Below are positions 42,012 through 50,516 of a DNA stretch of 64,000 bases, in pieces; positions within the stretch are counted from its first letter, which is position 1; each line of letters starts with the position of its first letter. The DNA is from CBDCYS01 sp965226245 (GTDB taxonomy: Bacteria; Acidobacteriota; Terriglobia; Bryobacterales; UBA6623). The notes under the pieces are model-generated. The model had not been told where the DNA came from. It worked only from the letters and a program-made list of their open reading frames with translations, and did not search any database. The translations under genes and the position numbers were made by a program. The stretch is taken from contig CBDDCL010000015.1 in NCBI GenBank assembly GCA_965226245.1, positions 2,170,001 through 2,234,000 on the forward strand, in the 5' to 3' direction.

Positions 42012-42944
42012 ATGATCCGGTATTCGGTTTTAGCTTTTGGCATGGTGGTAACGGCGCTCGCGGGTGATGCGCAATTCAATGGCAAATGGGTGATCGACGC
42101 CCAGCCGCCCCACACTCGCGCGCTTTGGCTCAGAATCACGGGAGCCGGGACGGACCAGCTTGAGGGCCGCTTCGTGGGCGGCGTGTCCGGCCGTTCGCAA
42201 CCCCTTGTCAACGCCAAGATCGTGGACAGCGAGCTGAGCTTTCTCGTTGAGAGGTATGTGGAAAGCAGCAAGCAGTGGCGGCGCGCGACGACGACGGTGC
42301 GCGTCGTTGGAGATAAATTGCAGGGGGCGACTCAGCGCGGGAACGGGGAGATCAAGTGGGTTGGGCGACGCTCCGAGGTAGTCGCCGACCGGGATGACGG
42401 GAGCTGGCGCTCGGGCGAGCCGGTCGTCCTGTTCGCGGGCAAAGACCTATCTGCATGGCATGGGCAGTCACCCGGCGGCGAGAAAACCTGGCACGTGGAC
42501 AAGAACATTCTCCGCAACAGGGATAAGGGCGACATGCTGGTCTCGAACGAGAAGTTCTGGAATTTCAAGCTGCATGTGGAGTACCGGGTCGCCCCTCACA
42601 GCAACAGTGGAATCGGTTTGCGCTCGCGTTATGAAGTCCAAATTCTCGACGATCACGGAGAACCGGCCTCCATCCACGGCAACGGCGCGGTGTACAGCAC
42701 GATCAAGCCCAGCTCGAACGCCAGCTTGCCGGCCGATTCGTGGCAGACTTTCGACATCACTCTCATCGGGCGCGACGTAACTGTTGTCCTCAACGGAAAG
42801 ACCACGATCGACAAGCAGGAGATCGAAGGCCTTACCGCCATTGCCACCGATACGAAGGAGAACGAGCCCGGGCCCATTACGCTGCAGGGCGACCACGGCC
42901 CGATCGCATTTCGCTCGATTGTCGTAACGCCGCTGGTGAGGTAG
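42012..42944 (+). CDS. Secreted DUF1080 (3-keto-disaccharide hydrolase) protein
   Basis: A signal peptide (SVLAFGMVVTALAGDAQ) is followed by an N-terminal beta domain (about 20-125) and a C-terminal DUF1080 concanavalin-like domain (about 135-310) with PVVLFAGKDLSAWHG, SNEKFWNFKLHVEYRVAP, NSGIGLRSRYEVQILDDHGE and GPITLQGDHGPIAFRSIVV. Members hydrolyse 3-keto-glycosides. The organism type has many such genes. ATG 42012 or the GTG three bases earlier may be used; AGGAG lies 9-13 bp upstream. Confidence 0.88.
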   Translation: MIRYSVLAFGMVVTALAGDAQFNGKWVIDAQPPHTRALWLRITGAGTDQLEGRFVGGVSGRSQPLVNAKIVDSELSFLVERYVESSKQWRRATTTVRVVGDKLQGATQRGNGEIKWVGRRSEVVADRDDGSWRSGEPVVLFAGKDLSAWHGQSPGGEKTWHVDKNILRNRDKGDMLVSNEKFWNFKLHVEYRVAPHSNSGIGLRSRYEVQILDDHGEPASIHGNGAVYSTIKPSSNASLPADSWQTFDITLIGRDVTVVLNGKTTIDKQEIEGLTAIATDTKENEPGPITLQGDHGPIAFRSIVVTPLVR

Positions 42945-43079
42945 GGGTCGGCGGAAATGTTGGGGCCTGGGGGCGCAACACTGCGTCGACAGAAGTGTCG
43001 ACGCGGCAAGCTGAGAGCTTGCGCCACGTCAGGGCGGCGGGTCAGGCGAGCGGCGTGTGGCTAACCTGCCGACCCGTTC

Positions 43080-43715
43080 TTGCCGATGAGGGGGAGAGAG
43101 ATGCTCTCGGTCCCTTGTCCTGTCCTTTGTCGAGCGCTGGGGCTCGTGCTGATCGTGATCGCTGCCGCGGACGGTTTGTCAGCGCAACTCAAAGGCTTTC
43201 CGTGGATCAATCGCGGCGACCCCAAAATCAACGCGGGCGTATTTGTCAACGCCCCTCGGTTCAAGCTGGCTTGCAAGGAAGTCGGGGTGTTTCCCTTCCG
43301 CGTGCCCGATCAAGGAGAACCGCAAGCATCTGCCTTTGCTACATTGCTTCGTCAAGCGCTTCTGATGCAAGGCGCCGCCGAAACGATCGCGGATATCCCG
43401 TCACTTCCCTGGGATGACATGCCTGCTTGGAAGCTTCGCGAGCTGACCGACGCGGAGAAGATATCGGCCGTCGCGAAAGATGGTGACGCCCGCCGCCTGG
43501 ACCTTGTGGTTCTCGGCAGCGTGGACTCACTGTTTCGCAAGCCGTCGGGCGGCCTCGAAGCCCGCGTGACGATCCGCGTCGTCGATACGAGTGACGGAGA
43601 GATCTTGTGGTATGGAACCCGCCAAGCCGCCTGGATTCGCTACTTCCCCGCGGAAGAGTGCCTTCTCCACATCGCCTGGTCGTTTGTCGAGGCCTGGGCG
43701 GGGTCCGGGCGCTAG
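43080..43715 (+). CDS. Secreted hypothetical protein, CsgG/FlgO-like
   Basis: Signal sequence VLCRALGLVLIVIAAADGLS; the true start may be the ATG at 43101 (MLSVPCPVLC). The mature part has VGVFPFRVPDQGEPQASAFA, LLRQALLMQG, DLVVLGSVDSLFRK and ARVTIRVVDTSDGEILWYGT, a strand-helix pattern similar to TolB-N/CsgG/FlgO domains of outer-membrane-associated lipoproteins. The family call is tentative. Upstream, 42975-43030 carries the GTCGACGCGGCAAGCTG repeat also found near 2605. Confidence 0.6.
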   Translation: MPMRGREMLSVPCPVLCRALGLVLIVIAAADGLSAQLKGFPWINRGDPKINAGVFVNAPRFKLACKEVGVFPFRVPDQGEPQASAFATLLRQALLMQGAAETIADIPSLPWDDMPAWKLRELTDAEKISAVAKDGDARRLDLVVLGSVDSLFRKPSGGLEARVTIRVVDTSDGEILWYGTRQAAWIRYFPAEECLLHIAWSFVEAWAGSGR

Positions 43716-43845
43716 CCCGCTTTTCTCACCGCGTGGCGAGGCGAAGTGCGTGAGAGGCCCGTCAGTGCGAGGCGCGCGCCGCTCAGCGCGCGGAGGCGTA
43801 CTTGAACAGTACGGTGAGCACGGTGAGCAAGCGCAACGAAGTAAT

Positions 43846-43898
43846 GGCGGGCCTGTCGCGTGCTTCGACCGTCAGGCGGTGAGAAATGCGGGCTAGCC
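43846..43898 (+). repeat. Dispersed repeat C (copy 2 at 47350-47400)
   Basis: GGCGGGCCT, TCGCGTGCTTCGACCGTCAG and GCGGTGAGAAA with a GCGGG-TAGC end occur in both places in the same orientation. Each copy lies just past a plus-strand stop and close to the 3' end of a minus-strand gene, consistent with a shared 3' element. Confidence 0.75.
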
Positions 43899-45041
43899 TT
43901 GCGGCGACAACCCGAACTCGGTCAAAGTTCTCTCGTCTTCCCGGTGAATGGCGCCATCCGGCAGCAGAGCCGTGTTCAGCATGAGATTTGCGTCGTAGCC
44001 GGCTGCTTTCTTTTCCGCCGCCAGCACCTGCTCCAGGCCGCGGCGCCTGCCATCGTGACGCCGGTCGTAACCCCATGCGCCTGGCTGCAGCGTGAAAGCC
44101 ATTTCCTTGGGCTTGTCACGGTTCAGAACCCATGCCGCCGCGGCTGGGGCGCCTCCCAGCGGGTTCTGGCCGGGCCGGCCGCCGTGCGCCGTGAAATCTT
44201 CTTGACCGTTGGCGCCTTCGCCGAATCCGATCAATACGCCGGGATGAGCTTCTCGTAAACGCTCGTAGCTTTGCTCAATTATGAACAGATCGGGGCGGCT
44301 GTAATAGCCCATGACCGGGTACAACCACAAGCCGGCGAGGGGCTCGTAGCGGTAAAGGATTTCCGCTAGTTGCTCGTCGATGAACTTAAGATAGAGAAGA
44401 AAATCTTCTTCGCGCTCGAGGCGGTACTCAGGCGGCGGCTCGTCGTAAGCGGGACGCGCATAAGGCCAGTCGAGCCGAACGCTGTCGCGCGGATAGAAAT
44501 AGGGATGATTCCAGTCGAGGGCGTAGGAGTAGGAAAGGAAAAGCCCCAAGCCCTTCGCCCGGCAGGCCTCGGCTATCTCGCCGACGAGGTCGCGCCGCGC
44601 CGGGGAGTTTAAGCTGCAAAAGTCCGTCGTGTTGGTGCGAAACAGGCAAAAGCCGTCCGGAGCGCGGGCGCTGAAGTTGATATAGGCGGCTCCCGCTTCG
44701 AGCGCCAGACCGCTGATGCGGCCGGCGTCGAAGCGGTCCGCGTTGAAAGTTTCCTTGAGCTTGAGATATTCGCCCGGCGGAATCTTATCGTCGAACTGCA
44801 CGTAGTCGCCCCGTTCGAGCTGGGCGTAGACGCCGTAGCGGACCGACAAGCCCAGCTTGGCTTGCCGGAACCACTCGAGAGCCGCTTGGCGGGGATCCGC
44901 CGCATAGGTATCACGGTGGCCGGCCAGGAATGCCGGCGTCTCGCTTGCCTGGCCGTTTGGGCCGCTGCACGCGGCGCCGGCGGCAAGGGCCGTCAGCGAG
45001 CCCAGTCCCCCATATTGAAGAAAATCCCTGCGGCTCGGCAT
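43893..45041 (-). CDS. Alpha-L-fucosidase-like (GH29-related) secreted protein, nucleophile not apparent
   Basis: A Tat-type N-terminus PSRRDFLQYGGLGSLTALAA is followed by a GH29-like barrel: EWFRQAKLGLSVRYGVYAQL, EAGAAYINFSARAPDGFCLF (usual AKYxxLTxKHHDGF), and DFLLYLKFIDEQLAEILYRY. The motif that normally carries the catalytic Asp (LWFDG or similar) reads LAGLWLYPVMG, with no Asp. KHHDGF is also changed (SARAPDGF). Activity as a fucosidase is therefore doubtful; it may act on another glycan or be a binding protein. 382 aa. Confidence 0.72.
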   Translation of the reverse strand: MPSRRDFLQYGGLGSLTALAAGAACSGPNGQASETPAFLAGHRDTYAADPRQAALEWFRQAKLGLSVRYGVYAQLERGDYVQFDDKIPPGEYLKLKETFNADRFDAGRISGLALEAGAAYINFSARAPDGFCLFRTNTTDFCSLNSPARRDLVGEIAEACRAKGLGLFLSYSYALDWNHPYFYPRDSVRLDWPYARPAYDEPPPEYRLEREEDFLLYLKFIDEQLAEILYRYEPLAGLWLYPVMGYYSRPDLFIIEQSYERLREAHPGVLIGFGEGANGQEDFTAHGGRPGQNPLGGAPAAAAWVLNRDKPKEMAFTLQPGAWGYDRRHDGRRRGLEQVLAAEKKAAGYDANLMLNTALLPDGAIHREDERTLTEFGLSPQG

Positions 45042-45187
45042 TGAGTTTCGTGTATCGTTTCTTAGACCCGAACGGGCCCGTCTCTGGATCTGGACCGCTC
45101 CCCTGGAGCCTGTGAAAATCTGTCTCGGAAACGCTCCTGACGGTCACGACTCTGAATGACAGAGCCTACAGTATAATCGGGACGCCG

Positions 45188-45661
45188 ATGATAGAGCGAA
45201 TCCAACCTCGAAGGCGAACTCATCTTGCAACGGCTGCGGTTCTTTTGGGCCTCTGCGGCGTTACTGTCCACGCCACGCGGCCGGCAGCGGCGCCGGAAGG
45301 GTTGCCCGATCCGGCGACGATGCGGCTCGACTATCGTCCCGGCGCTTATTTCCCGCCAGAGTTCCCGTTGCATGGCGAGGTGCGGCTGCTGACTTCGCCT
45401 GTCGTCGAGGCGGGAAAGCGGACCCGCGTGAAAGTCGAGTACACGGTTGGGGATATGGCGATCGAAGAAGGCATGGCGATAGAGATCTTCAAACATTTCA
45501 CAAGCGACGTGGAACAGCCCCGGCGCCGAGGCCCAGGATTACGGCTCACTCGCGGAGCTATCCGATCAGATAGCACGGCTATCCGCCACGATAGCGCCTG
45601 TACGCTTTTTGCCCAAGATCACAACGAGTCCGGGATCGGTCTTTCGATCTCATTCCGTTGA
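45188..45661 (+). pseudogene. 5' fragment of a secreted protein gene, probably truncated
   Basis: Starts with a signal peptide (THLATAAVLLGLCGVTVHAT), then PEFPLHGEVRLLTSPVVEAG and KVEYTVGDMAIEEGMAIEIF, which look like the N-terminal beta domain of a longer secreted enzyme. After about residue 105 the composition turns poor (EQPRRRGPGLRLTRGAIRS), while an adjacent frame reads GAEAQDYGSLAELSDQIARL, suggesting a deletion or frameshift. It is divergent from the fucosidase-like gene. The full-length family is not certain. Confidence 0.5.
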
Positions 45662-45778
45662 GATAAAATAACTTGTGCCCACCAGACTCCGGCGGCTGGG
45701 GCCGTCCGGCGGTTTGGCCCCCGCAGTGCTTACTCTCTGGCTGAAATGAACTTACCGACGAAGCAAGGAGATCGAGCA

Positions 45779-46633
45779 GTGAAACGTAATTGGAAATCCA
45801 AGGGTGTGCTGCTGGCGGCGATGACCCTGCTCATAAGTCCGGCGCGGACGGTGGCGGCCACAAGTGTCGAATCAGATTGGAGCGCCCTGACACCAGAGCA
45901 GAAGGAAGAGTTTCTGCTGAACGCCAAGGTCATCAGCAGCAAGGAAATTGGCGTCGGGATCAATGGCACCCGGCGGGCCACTCTGACGGATGGGAAACTC
46001 ACGCACGACGCGCACGTGCAGACCGTAAATATCCATAAGACGCAGTTCAAGACTCTGAACGGCACCGAACTCAATTTTCGCGACAGCTACAAGTACAACA
46101 TCGCGGCTTACCGGCTCGACCGATTGCTGGGGCTGAACATGCTGCCGGTGTCGGTGGAGCGCAACGTGGGTGGAGATACTGGTTCCGTGACTTGGTGGGT
46201 CGACGACGTGATGATGATGGAGGCCGACCGCTACCAGAAAAAGGTACAGGTTCCCCCGCAGCGCAACGCGGATTGGAACGACCAGATGTATCAGGTTCGG
46301 GTCTTTAATCAATTGGTGTTCAACAGCGATCCAAACCTCGGAAACTTGCTCATCACGAAGGAATGGAAGATCCGTTTGGTCGACTATTCGAGGGCGTTTC
46401 GGACTCAGAAAAACTTAAGAAACCCTGAAAACCTTGCTCGCTGTGACCGCCGGATCTACGATGCACTGCACGAGCTGAACGCAAGTGTTTTGAATCGGGA
46501 GTTGGGCGACTGCCTGCGCAAATCGGAGATCCGGGGAATTCTTGCACGGCGTGACAAGATTCTGGAAATCTTCGACGGAAAGATCGCAGCTAGCGGCGAG
46601 GCGTCGGTGATCTGCGACAAGCCGGGACACTAA
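45779..46633 (+). CDS. Secreted kinase-like protein
   Basis: GTG 45779 has AAGGAG at 8-bp spacing and begins MKRNWKSKGVLLAAMTLLIS, a signal peptide; the upstream ATG 45746 is less likely. The mature part resembles atypical (HipA/PI3K/FAM20-like) kinases: YKYNIAAYRLDRLLGLNMLP, VRVFNQLVFNSDPNLGNLLI with catalytic Asp184-x4-Asn189, and KIRLVDYSRAF with metal-binding Asp202. A glycine-rich ATP loop is not obvious (GTRRATLTDG may serve). Being exported, it would act on periplasmic or extracellular targets. Family call by motif only. 284 aa. Confidence 0.65.
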   Translation: MKRNWKSKGVLLAAMTLLISPARTVAATSVESDWSALTPEQKEEFLLNAKVISSKEIGVGINGTRRATLTDGKLTHDAHVQTVNIHKTQFKTLNGTELNFRDSYKYNIAAYRLDRLLGLNMLPVSVERNVGGDTGSVTWWVDDVMMMEADRYQKKVQVPPQRNADWNDQMYQVRVFNQLVFNSDPNLGNLLITKEWKIRLVDYSRAFRTQKNLRNPENLARCDRRIYDALHELNASVLNRELGDCLRKSEIRGILARRDKILEIFDGKIAASGEASVICDKPGH

Positions 46634-46679
46634 GTTCACCAACACGGTTGGCGAGAACGCGCAAGGAGGATAAACGGAC

Positions 46680-47327
46680 ATGACAATACGCACACTTTGT
46701 TTGCTGACTCTTTCCTGCTCGCTGGCGGCTAGTCCGCCCGAGCCCGTTTTGACTTCCCAGGAAGCTGCCCTCAGGATCTCTGAATACACCCAAGCTCAAG
46801 CTGTGATCGAAGCCCACTTCCCCAACTCGCTTTCCACCTCGCCAATCTTGATCAACTCCGCCGGACCGGCTCCGGTAAGCGAGCGTTGCCTCGCTTCTTG
46901 GCGGGACGCTTTCGAAGAGCTGACGAATCTGAACTACCTGTCCGGCTTCCACGAAAATGATGATCAGCTCGGCATCACGACCTCTCAACTCACCGCCCGG
47001 GGCCGCGAATTCTTGCGTCCTCTCACGCCGGGCAGCTCTTTTTGGGTCGTCACGGCGGCAACGGGGGAACCGGTGCGCGATCCGGAGATCGTTCGGATGA
47101 TTGGCGAGAAACGCAAACGCGTGTTTGTTGAGTTCCGAACCAAAACCACGGGTCCGTTCGCCGTCATGTGGCGAAATCGGCTCTTCAACTCCGAGTGCCG
47201 CGGGGAGCTCGACGACGCCGAGATGTTCGACGATCGGGGCTTGATCAGTCACGCCCACTTCCGGTTTCGCAGGACAGGTTGGAAGGTGGCGCGGGTTCTG
47301 CCGGGGCGTCACGGTGGCGACGAATGA
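46680..47327 (+). CDS. Secreted hypothetical protein
   Basis: 215 aa with a signal peptide (MTIRTLCLLTLSCSLAASPP) and AAGGAGG at 46664-46670. Contains SERCLASWRDAFEELTNLNY, TARGREFLRPLTPGSSFWVV and KRVFVEFRTKTTGPFAVMWR. I do not recognise the family. The C-terminal part reads as a beta domain. It starts 46 bp after the kinase-like gene on the same strand, so the two are likely cotranscribed and may work together. Confidence 0.7.
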   Translation: MTIRTLCLLTLSCSLAASPPEPVLTSQEAALRISEYTQAQAVIEAHFPNSLSTSPILINSAGPAPVSERCLASWRDAFEELTNLNYLSGFHENDDQLGITTSQLTARGREFLRPLTPGSSFWVVTAATGEPVRDPEIVRMIGEKRKRVFVEFRTKTTGPFAVMWRNRLFNSECRGELDDAEMFDDRGLISHAHFRFRRTGWKVARVLPGRHGGDE

Positions 47328-47489
47328 CGTGCTGCCCGCCGTCGATCGCGGCGGGCCTATCGCGTGCTTCGACCGTCAGGCGGTGAGAAAGCGGGTTAGC
47401 GCGTTTTCGGCATCAGCACGATTTCATCGCGGGAACACTCCACTGAGAAGGATTGGGTGATGTGTTTGGACCGGCGGGAGTGCCGGTCC

Positions 47490-47870
47490 CTACTCGCCGG
47501 AGACTTCGTGGAGGACGGCCTGGAATTTCTGCCGCTGTTGATTGTCGAGAAGCACCAGAATGCGGTCGCGGCCATCCGCTTTCATGTACTTGATGTTGCT
47601 CAGCAACTCGGCTTCCATCATGATGCATTCGTCCAAGATCGTTTTCACCTGGGTCACCTGCTCGCCGTCGAGGCCCAGCTCTTCTTGCAGGTGCTGGAGC
47701 GCGAGTTCGGGGTCATGCCAGTTGCCGGTCGGATCGTGGGTATGATCAGCCTGAGGCGCGTTTTGATAAGCGCGGCCTCCAAATATCCCTGAAGCGGCCC
47801 CGGCCAGGAATACCAGCAGGAGGATTGCCAGGGCTTTTCCCTGACAGGAGTCCAGGCGCGGGCTTGACAT
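47490..47870 (-). CDS. Small periplasmic Spy/CpxP-like protein
   Basis: ATG 47870 gives MSSPRLDSCQGKALAILLLV, a signal anchor, then DPELALQHLQEELGLDGEQV and LDECIMMEAELLSNIKYMKA, the helical LTxxQ-like pattern of Spy/CpxP stress proteins. The ending RILVLLDNQQRQKFQAVLHE fits that family. 126 aa. It starts 4 bp after the anti-sigma gene ends and is probably a target or accessory of that sigma system. The longer frame upstream overlaps the anti-sigma gene and is not used. Confidence 0.75.
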   Translation of the reverse strand: MSSPRLDSCQGKALAILLLVFLAGAASGIFGGRAYQNAPQADHTHDPTGNWHDPELALQHLQEELGLDGEQVTQVKTILDECIMMEAELLSNIKYMKADGRDRILVLLDNQQRQKFQAVLHEVSGE

Positions 47871-47874
47871 GTTC

Positions 47875-48357
47875 TTATTTCTCCCGCAACATGCCGACAA
47901 GGATGGAGTTGCGGTTGCGTTCCAGATCGGCGCTGAGACGCAGCCCGTAATCCGCGGACGGGGGTTCGGTGAGCAGTCTCTCCGCGATGTGCTGAGTCGC
48001 GTCCGCGGCTGGGCCGCCAAATGTCACGGCATACCCGCCCAGCAACGCCAGCCACATCAAACTGCCAAATGCCAAACGGCGGCCGAATGCCGGTTGCAAG
48101 AATACCGCCCAGAAGGGAATCTCGCGTTCCCTTTCGACTTGCTGCATCACGCGGGCGTAGAATGCCGCTTGCGGTTCCAAGATTTCGCTCTCGGGAAGGC
48201 GCAGGTCTTTCAACAGTTCAGCGGACTCTTCAAAAAGGACCAGCTCTTCGGCTTCGGCTGGATTCTGCTTGAGGTAGTCCTCGAACTTGGCCTGCTCTCG
48301 TGCGGGAAGAGTCCCCGCAAGGTAATCTTCCAATCGATCTCTCACAAACACCTTCAT
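47875..48357 (-). CDS. Anti-sigma factor (membrane-anchored, no zinc motif)
   Basis: From ATG 48357: MKVFVRDRLEDYLAGTLPAR, then EQAKFEDYLKQNPAEAEELV, a typical anti-sigma N-terminal helical domain, though without the H-x3-C-x2-C zinc motif. One transmembrane helix lies at about residues 95-112 (LAFGSLMWLALLGGYAVTF). It would hold the ECF factor encoded 32 bp upstream at the membrane. The C-terminal periplasmic part is short. Confidence 0.78.
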   Translation of the reverse strand: MKVFVRDRLEDYLAGTLPAREQAKFEDYLKQNPAEAEELVLFEESAELLKDLRLPESEILEPQAAFYARVMQQVEREREIPFWAVFLQPAFGRRLAFGSLMWLALLGGYAVTFGGPAADATQHIAERLLTEPPSADYGLRLSADLERNRNSILVGMLREK

Positions 48358-48389
48358 GACCTCTCCCACCTCGCCCCCAAAGGCGCCCG

Positions 48390-49046
48390 TTATGCTGTTG
48401 CAACCGCTTTGCGTTCCATCTTTGAAGCCGCTTTCACCAGCTTTTGCCGTGCCCGAAACAATTTTACTTTAATCGTGTTCTCGTTGAGTCCCGTCAGTTC
48501 AGCCAACTCCAGGACGCTGAGGCCGTGGACTTCCTTCTGTATCAGCAGCAGCCGCTCTTGTTCGGACACCTTCGAGAGCAGTCTCATCAAATAGTCCCGC
48601 CGCTCCACCTGGACCGAAATCGGCGGAGCTTTCTCGACGGCCAGCGCGGAGTTTTCCATCGTGCGGGTGTCGTCCTCGCCCAGATCACTTTCATAGACCA
48701 GCTTGCGAACTTTCTGTTTCCGCAAATAGTCGTAGCATTCATTGACGGCGATCTTGTAGATCCAGGTGATGAGTGAAGAGCGAAAATCGAAGCCCTTGAT
48801 GGAGAAGTAGATTTTAGTGAACACCTGCTGGGCGATATCCTCGGCATCGTTGCGATTTCGCACAATGCCGTAGATGATCGAGAAGACCTTCGAACGATGG
48901 CGCTCGACGATTTGGCGGAACGCCGTCTCGTCTCCAGCCTGCGTGCGCCGGACAATCTCAGCTTCAGGGGTGTCTCGGAACGCCACCTTTGCCCTCGTTG
49001 TTTGGGTGGCGGGCAATCTCAGGGCTGTTGCTGTCGCCGTGCTCAT
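48390..49046 (-). CDS. ECF-type RNA polymerase sigma factor
   Basis: Region 2 at about residues 40-110 (AFRQIVERHRSKVFSIIYGI, DAEDIAQQVFTKIYFSIKGF, WIYKIAVNECYDYLRKQKVR) and region 4 at about 155-210 (LLIQKEVHGLSVLELAELTG, LNENTIKVKLFRARQKLVKA). 218 aa. First gene of a sigma/anti-sigma/Spy-like operon on the minus strand, so it probably controls an envelope-stress response. Promoter boxes in 49047-49230 are not clear to me. Confidence 0.93.
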   Translation of the reverse strand: MSTATATALRLPATQTTRAKVAFRDTPEAEIVRRTQAGDETAFRQIVERHRSKVFSIIYGIVRNRNDAEDIAQQVFTKIYFSIKGFDFRSSLITWIYKIAVNECYDYLRKQKVRKLVYESDLGEDDTRTMENSALAVEKAPPISVQVERRDYLMRLLSKVSEQERLLLIQKEVHGLSVLELAELTGLNENTIKVKLFRARQKLVKAASKMERKAVATA

Positions 49047-49233
49047 ACGTCCTTTCGACGCGATGCCACCCCGCCTCGTTTCAACAATTACAGATCGCCG
49101 TCTCCCAAGTCATGAATACGGGCCAAGTCCGCGTTTAGATCCCCTTCGTGTGCGGATCCGGCCAAGTTTCATCAGGCTCCATCTCAGGTCGTTCCGGGAT
49201 TCGGGAAGCGATAACCTCCTTCGTTGCAGCCGA

Positions 49234-49881
49234 TTAGGCTACAAAGTCAGCTTCCACGGCGGCCGATAGCGGCGGCTGAGATAGGTTTGCGCTTCCTTGT
49301 TCGGGGAGCTGGTTGCTGTAGTTCCACGCTCGGACAAACGCGACGTCGCCGATCTTGCCGCCCCGGATCATCTCGACGATCTTGTGAAAGTGCTCCCCCG
49401 AGCGCTGCTGCGTGCCGACCTGCACGATGCGCTTGTACTTGCGGGCGGCTTGAACCATCATGCGGCCTTCCTCGATGGCAACCGAGATGGGCTTTTCGAC
49501 ATAGACGTCTTTGCCGGCTTTACAAGCCTCGATGGCCATGTAGGGATGCCAATGGTCGGGGGTGCAAATGCAGACCGCGTCGATATCCGGGGCGGCGATC
49601 AGGTCGCGGAAGTCAGGATAGACTTTGGCGTCCGGGACCATTTTGAGCGCCAGCTCCAAGTTCGGTTTGTAGATTTCCGAGAAAGCCACGACCTCGAGCT
49701 CGGGCTGCCTCAGAACGGAGGTCAAGTTGTTGCGGCCGCGCCGGCCCATGCCGATGAAGCCCAGGCGAAATTTCTTCGTCGCCTCGGCGGCGGATAGTAC
49801 AGCGGGTGCGGCTACAGCGGCGGCCGGCGCGGCGGCCGCTGTTTTCAGAAAGGAACGTCTTGGAAGGTCACTGGAAGGCAT
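49234..49881 (-). CDS. Gfo/Idh/MocA-family oxidoreductase, C-terminally truncated
   Basis: From ATG 49881: MPSSDLPRRSFLKTAAAAPA, a Tat signal. An NAD-binding Rossmann domain follows (KKFRLGFIGMGRRGRNNLTS; DAVCICTPDHWHPYMAIEAC; GKDVYVEKPISVAIEEGRMM). Members are about 400-450 aa; here the frame ends at about 215 aa, shortly after AFVRAWNYSNQLPE, with the catalytic/substrate domain missing and a tail (GSANLSQPPLSAAVEADFVA) not like the family. It is probably a pseudogene. A 120-bp tandem duplication covers its start region. Confidence 0.8.
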   Translation of the reverse strand: MPSSDLPRRSFLKTAAAAPAAAVAAPAVLSAAEATKKFRLGFIGMGRRGRNNLTSVLRQPELEVVAFSEIYKPNLELALKMVPDAKVYPDFRDLIAAPDIDAVCICTPDHWHPYMAIEACKAGKDVYVEKPISVAIEEGRMMVQAARKYKRIVQVGTQQRSGEHFHKIVEMIRGGKIGDVAFVRAWNYSNQLPEQGSANLSQPPLSAAVEADFVA

Positions 49882-50114
49882 CGATACGGGTCCTATTGGT
49901 TTCGCCAAGCTGGTTGGCCTTCGTAAAGAGCGCGAAGCTGGTTAGCCTGTGCAACGAGAACCATGCGCTGTAATGTACCAGACTAACGGAAAAGAAGGCA
50001 TCGATACGGGTCCTATTGGTTTCGCCAAGCTGGTTGGCCTTCGTAAAGAGCGCGAAGCTGGTTAGCCTGTGCAACGAGAACCATGCGCTGTAATGTACCA
50101 GACTAACGGAAAAG
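49875..50114. repeat. 120-bp tandem duplication
   Basis: 49875-49994 and 49995-50114 are identical by eye, beginning AAGGCATCGATACGGGTCC and ending GACTAACGGAAAAG. The first copy overlaps the start of the truncated Gfo/Idh gene and the second duplicates its leader. Inside each unit AAGCTGGTTGGCC and AAGCTGGTTAGCC form an internal repeat. Confidence 0.93.
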
Positions 50115-50516
50115 AAGGCACTGAGGAAAGAGAATCGGCGAGGCGATTCATCGGACCCGTTTTCGTTTGGACTAGTCCAGCCGCCGGTTCATTGCCGGGC
50201 CTTTACAGTAACGAACGGCCTTGGCAGCGTCGAAACGCCCGCAACGGTGGCGATGACCTCGAGATTCCCGTCCGGGGCGCTCGGGCTCGACGGCAAACAC
50301 CTGCGTCTCGTCTTTGGATAGCGGGCCGTGGTGTTAACTTAGAAAATTAACGTGGGAATCCAGGCTAGCAGAATTCGGCGCGTTTGCATGACGGTTTTCC
50401 CAAGACCTCTCTTCCAAGACTGAATTCAGGCCGCGGACTCTCGCTTTGACCGCGGGCCAAACGGCGGCTGCAAGGCCGAAGAGCCGCAGCGTCCCTCTCT
50501 AACAAACTCAATCGGT
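50115..50516. other. Intergenic with a possible gene tail (50189-50310, minus)
   Basis: On the minus strand a frame ending at TGA 50189-50191 reads PDGNLEVIATVAGVSTLPRP then FVTVKARQ, preceded in another frame by ETQVFAVEPERP. This looks like the frameshifted 3' end of a decayed gene. The rest has no coding character. Confidence 0.35.
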
